From an uncultured Synergistales bacterium (GTDB taxonomy: Bacteria > Synergistota > Synergistia > Synergistales > Aminobacteriaceae): a stretch of 8,718 bases of DNA. Under the pieces are notes generated by a model. The model was not told where the DNA came from, did not search any database, and saw only the letters and a list, made by a program, of their open reading frames with translations. Every line of letters begins with the position of its first letter. The first letter of the stretch is position 1. The stretch is taken from contig CAJOEQ010000063.1 in the NCBI GenBank assembly GCA_905233515.1, forward strand, positions 1-8,718. The letters are read 5' to 3'. Position numbers and translations under genes: made by a program. This document shows positions 6,185-8,718 of this stretch, piece by piece.

Positions 6185-6898
6185 TTAATCCTCCTTTAAA
6201 AGTGTACCAGTATTGACACCGTTAATTATATTATCTGCCCAGCCCGAGTCCTGAATATTTATGACCCAGACGGGGATTTTATTTTCTCGGCAAATTGCAA
6301 AAGCCGCTGTATCCATGACTTTAATATCGCGTGAAATTGCCTCACTGTAAGTCAATTCGGCTATAAATTTAGCATCGGAAAATTTTGCGGGGTCTTTATC
6401 GTAAATGCCGTTAACTTTTGTGCCTTTAATAACGCAATCGAGTCCGAGTTCTGACGCTCTCAAGGCCGCCGCCGTATCAGTCGAAAAAAACGGGTGTCCT
6501 GTTCCTGCCGCAAAAATAACTACATGACCCGACGAAAGAAAATCTCTAGCGCGTTCACGATTATATAAATCAGCAATCGGGGGCATTCCTACAGCTGATA
6601 AAACTTGAGCGGGGATATTTATATTTGCAAGAGCTGCTTTTACTGCCAATGCATTCATAACAGTGCCGAGCATTCCAATTGAGTCAACGCTTACACGGTC
6701 AAGCCCGTAATCAAGAGCATCACGCCCGCGCAGCATATTCCCGCCGCCGATTACAAGAGAAAGCTCAAAGCCTCCATCACGAATCTTTGCTAAATTCTCG
6801 GCGAAATCCTGAATTACTCCGAAATCTAAGCCAGAATGTTTTTCACCCGCTAATACTTCTCCTGAGAGCTTCAATAATATACGTCTGAATCTGGGCAT
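6185..6898 (-). CDS. pyrH: UMP kinase (uridylate kinase)
   Basis: This cytoplasmic enzyme uses ATP to phosphorylate UMP to UDP in pyrimidine nucleotide synthesis; bacterial PyrH is a hexamer of the amino-acid-kinase fold, unrelated to eukaryotic UMP/CMP kinase. From ATG 6898 the protein has 237 residues, the usual length. It shows RILLKLSGE (6-14), GGGNMLRG (51-58), DR at 67-68, GMLGTVMNALA (75-85), VVIFAAGTG (126-134), FFSTDTAAALRA (137-148), the KVNGIYDKDP nucleotide-binding block (161-170) and VMDTAA (194-199). One departure is His135 in GTGHPFF, where E. coli and B. subtilis have Asn. The start was chosen from the ribosome binding site; an ATG 15 nt upstream is in frame but has none. The gene ends 6 nt before frr. 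Confidence 0.97.
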   Translation of the reverse strand: MPRFRRILLKLSGEVLAGEKHSGLDFGVIQDFAENLAKIRDGGFELSLVIGGGNMLRGRDALDYGLDRVSVDSIGMLGTVMNALAVKAALANINIPAQVLSAVGMPPIADLYNRERARDFLSSGHVVIFAAGTGHPFFSTDTAAALRASELGLDCVIKGTKVNGIYDKDPAKFSDAKFIAELTYSEAISRDIKVMDTAAFAICRENKIPVWVINIQDSGWADNIINGVNTGTLLKED

Positions 6899-6906
6899 TA
6901 TCTCAG

Positions 6907-6911
6907 CCTCC
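6907..6911 (-). promoter_or_regulatory. Ribosome binding site that fixes the pyrH start
   Basis: GGAGG lies 8 nt upstream of the ATG at 6898. It overlaps the upstream in-frame ATG at 6913, which itself has no ribosome binding site before it. The shorter reading (starting MPRFRRILLKLSGE) is therefore preferred. Confidence 0.85.
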
Positions 6912-6918
6912 ATAAATT

Positions 6919-6957
6919 AAAAAAATACCCGGCGCAAATTTTTACACTCACACCGGG
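6919..6957 (-). terminator. Probable intrinsic terminator between tsf and pyrH
   Basis: On the minus strand CCCGGTG (6951-6957) can pair with CGCCGGG (6928-6934), a 7-bp stem with one G-U pair and a 16-nt loop. TATTTTTTT (6919-6927) follows at once. The form is that of a Rho-independent terminator 12 nt after the tsf stop. The large loop and short stem suggest partial rather than complete termination, which would let the ribosomal pair be expressed more strongly than the genes beyond. An alternative weaker pairing between the flanking AAATTTT and AAAATTT runs is possible. Confidence 0.6.
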
Positions 6958-6968
6958 GCAAAATTTTA

Positions 6969-7841
6969 TTACTCGCCAATAGCAAAACGTGCAAAACGCT
7001 TTACAGTAATTTTTGTGCCGAGTTTCTTACCTACTTCAGCAAGCAAATCTTTAACTTTCTTGTCTGAGTCTCTAATATATTCCTGTTCAAGCAAACAAGC
7101 TGTCTCGAAATATTTTCTTAATTTGCCGGGAATAATTTTCTCGATTTTGTCCGCAGGTTTGCCCTCGTCTAAAAGCTGCTGACGATAAACGGCCTTCTCA
7201 CGCTCTAATACGTCTTCGGGGACATCTTCAGAGACTAAATATAACGGGTTAGCTGCTGCAATCTGCATACAAATTTCATGTCCTAATTCTGCAAATTCGG
7301 GAGTCTCAAGTTTTGATTTATCAGCTGATTCGAGTTCTAACAAAGCACCGACTTTGTAATTACTGTGAATATAACAGAATGCGCGGCCATCTGATACGTC
7401 AAATCTTGCAAAACGCTTTAATACTATATTTTCGCCGAGTTTAGCAATAATTCCCGTGATTAATTCATTGATTGTGCTGCCTGACTCGTGAACGCTTGCG
7501 AGTAATGACTCATTGTCAGCAAATGCCTTATTGAATAAATGAGTCGTTATGCTGTCTCCGAGTCCGTTAAACTCATCAGTCTTTGCTACAAAGTCAGTCT
7601 CACTGTTAAGTTCAATCATGACTCCGAGTTTGCCGTCTTTGCTCACAATATGGAAGATTCTGCCGTCGCTGGCGTTACGTTCGGCCTTCTTAGCTGCTTT
7701 TGCTAGACCTTTTTCACGAAGATAGTCTATAGCTTTCTCCATATCGCCGTTAGTTTCTGCCAGAGCTTTTTTGCAGTCCATCATTCCCGAACCTGTGCGC
7801 TCGCGTAATTCTTTAACTTTTGCTGCTGTAATTTCTGCCAT
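6969..7841 (-). CDS. tsf: Translation elongation factor Ts
   Basis: EF-Ts is the cytoplasmic nucleotide exchange factor that releases GDP from EF-Tu. The protein has 290 residues, close to the usual 280-300. An N-terminal UBA-like domain (about 1-55) contains VKELRERTGSGMMDCKKAL and the block around KAIDYLREKG. The EF-Tu-contacting motif TDFVAK is at 82-87. The two homologous core subdomains show as a repeated block, KRFARFDV at 142-149 and KRFARFAI at 281-288, the second ending the protein. The stretch from QIAAANP (193-199) through the charged helices to about 265 fits the C-terminal core and coiled-coil region. The start ATG follows the rpsB stop by 3 nt, with GGAGGG (7849-7854) 7 nt upstream inside rpsB. 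Nothing is truncated or missing. Confidence 0.98.
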   Translation of the reverse strand: MAEITAAKVKELRERTGSGMMDCKKALAETNGDMEKAIDYLREKGLAKAAKKAERNASDGRIFHIVSKDGKLGVMIELNSETDFVAKTDEFNGLGDSITTHLFNKAFADNESLLASVHESGSTINELITGIIAKLGENIVLKRFARFDVSDGRAFCYIHSNYKVGALLELESADKSKLETPEFAELGHEICMQIAAANPLYLVSEDVPEDVLEREKAVYRQQLLDEGKPADKIEKIIPGKLRKYFETACLLEQEYIRDSDKKVKDLLAEVGKKLGTKITVKRFARFAIGE

Positions 7842-7844
7842 GAT

Positions 7845-8663
7845 TTAGCCCTCCATAGTTTCGTCGTCGATATTGCCCTCATAAGTATCATGGAGGCGTT
7901 CACGTTCAGCAATTAATTTTTCGTCATCGCTCAATGAGTCGGGGCCGCTCAATTCCTGAACAGGAATAATAACAGCGTCTTCACCTTGTCTGCCTTCAAT
8001 GACTGCATTAGCCATTAAGCCGGTAATTAATTTAATTGCTCTGATAGCGTCATCATTTCCGGGAATGGGATAATCAATCATTTCGGGATCGCAGTTCGTG
8101 TCAACGATTGAGACAACGGGAATGCCTAATTTTCTTGCTTCAGCGATTGCGTTTTCTTCACGTCTTGGGTCAATTAAGAAAATTGCATCAGGTACAGAAG
8201 TCATTGCGGCGATTCCACCTAAATATTTCTCAAGTTTTAGCTGTTCTTTCTTGAGAGCTGCTGTTTCTTTTTTCGTGAATTCTTCCCAAGTGCCTTCTTC
8301 GTCATATTTGCGTAATTCGAGCATACGGGAGATTCTGCGTCTGATAGTCGGGAAGTTAGTCATTAATCCGCCTAGCCAGCGTTGATTAATATAATACTGC
8401 CCGCACCTTGTTGCTTCGTCGCGTATAGTCTCTTGAGCCTGTCTCTTAGTTCCTACAAATAAAACATGTCCGCCGGCTGCTGCTGTCTCGCGAATAAAAT
8501 CATATGCACGGTCAAGACCTTTTACTGTCTTCTGAAGGTCAATGATATAGACTCCGTTACGTTCGGTGAAAATGTAAGGCTTCATTTTGGGATTCCAGCG
8601 GCGTGTTTGATGTCCGAAGTGGACTCCGCATTCGAGCAACTGCTTCATACTTGCTACTGCCAA
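7845..8663 (-). CDS. rpsB: 30S ribosomal protein S2
   Basis: S2 is a component of the small ribosomal subunit and is needed for S1 binding and initiation. The protein is 272 residues from a TTG start. Family signatures are easy to see: [15 protein letters not shown] at residues 13-27, [16 protein letters not shown] at 31-46, [11 protein letters not shown] at 94-104, LGGI near 148, and [13 protein letters not shown] followed by [10 protein letters not shown] at 181-210. The tail is acidic and somewhat longer than in the E. coli protein (241 aa), as in many bacteria. I chose TTG at 8663 because AGGAGG lies 10 nt upstream and because the resulting N-terminus ([10 protein letters not shown]) matches the family. 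A longer frame from an ATG at 8717 would add 18 residues not seen in S2. It stops with TAA only 3 nt before tsf, so the pair is surely cotranscribed. Confidence 0.97.
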   Translation of the reverse strand: MAVASMKQLLECGVHFGHQTRRWNPKMKPYIFTERNGVYIIDLQKTVKGLDRAYDFIRETAAAGGHVLFVGTKRQAQETIRDEATRCGQYYINQRWLGGLMTNFPTIRRRISRMLELRKYDEEGTWEEFTKKETAALKKEQLKLEKYLGGIAAMTSVPDAIFLIDPRREENAIAEARKLGIPVVSIVDTNCDPEMIDYPIPGNDDAIRAIKLITGLMANAVIEGRQGEDAVIIPVQELSGPDSLSDDEKLIAERERLHDTYEGNIDDETMEG

Positions 8664-8718
8664 TTTAATATTTCCTCCTAATATAAAGGTTAAAATCTGC
8701 GCCCAAATAGAAATCATG
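8664..8718 (-). other. Partial 5' leader of rpsB
   Basis: These 55 bases upstream of the rpsB start run off the window edge. Apart from the ribosome binding site I see no promoter boxes and no convincing hairpin. Many bacteria regulate rpsB-tsf through an S2-binding leader RNA, but too little of the leader is present to judge whether one exists here. Confidence 0.5.
8674..8679 (-). promoter_or_regulatory. Ribosome binding site that fixes the rpsB TTG start
   Basis: A perfect AGGAGG on the minus strand sits 10 nt upstream of the TTG at 8663. No comparable sequence can serve the in-frame ATG at 8717 within this window. It therefore supports the shorter S2 protein. Confidence 0.85.

Noticed and set aside
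6899..6913. Longer pyrH start at the ATG at 6913
   Set aside because: No ribosome binding site precedes it, and the GGAGG of the next in-frame ATG overlaps it.
8664..8717. In-frame N-terminal extension of rpsB from an ATG at 8717
   Set aside because: The extra 18 residues are hydrophobic and unlike S2. A perfect ribosome binding site and the family N-terminus both point to the TTG at 8663.
1..8718. Defence system, prophage, insertion sequence, CRISPR or other accessory island
   Set aside because: Every long frame is a conserved housekeeping-type family. I saw no inverted repeats flanking genes, no direct-repeat array, and no transposase, integrase or nuclease signature other than the helicase.

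Overview
All nine genes lie on the minus strand and are packed almost end to end, so transcription runs from position 8718 down to 1. In that order they are rpsB, tsf, pyrH, frr, a cheR-type methyltransferase, a hypA-like zinc protein, a UvrD/PcrA-family helicase, coaE and pepF. The DNA is AT-rich, with strong AGGAGG-type ribosome binding sites ahead of several genes. I found no mobile element, CRISPR array, tRNA or rRNA, and no stretch over 300 bases without a gene.

The proteins are clearly bacterial. The rpsB-tsf-pyrH-frr block is widespread, so it does not identify the organism. In many bacteria frr is followed by uppS-cdsA-dxr; here cheR, hypA-like, helicase, coaE and pepF follow instead. 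That order, the AT-rich composition and the overall protein character make me lean towards a host-associated, AT-rich member of the Synergistota, with a Firmicutes relative as the alternative. This is an impression from memory, not a search result.

Region 6900-8718 is the ribosomal block: S2 and EF-Ts, closed by a likely intrinsic terminator just before pyrH. Region 5639-6898 holds UMP kinase and ribosome recycling factor. Region 1869-5596 is a tightly coupled set (cheR, hypA-like, helicase, coaE) joined by abutting or overlapping stop and start codons, mostly without visible ribosome binding sites. Region 58-1869 is the oligoendopeptidase gene pepF. Positions 1-57 change abruptly to a very G-rich sequence on the coding strand, able to form a G-quadruplex.

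The gene set mixes translation (S2, EF-Ts, RRF), nucleotide and cofactor supply (UMP kinase, dephospho-CoA kinase), DNA maintenance (helicase) and peptide degradation (PepF), with chemotaxis-type and metallochaperone-type proteins inserted. I see no defence system or obviously new multi-gene system. The points most worth a second look are the RRF that lacks about six residues at the end of domain II, the HypA-like protein without the usual second-position histidine, and the unusual gene order.
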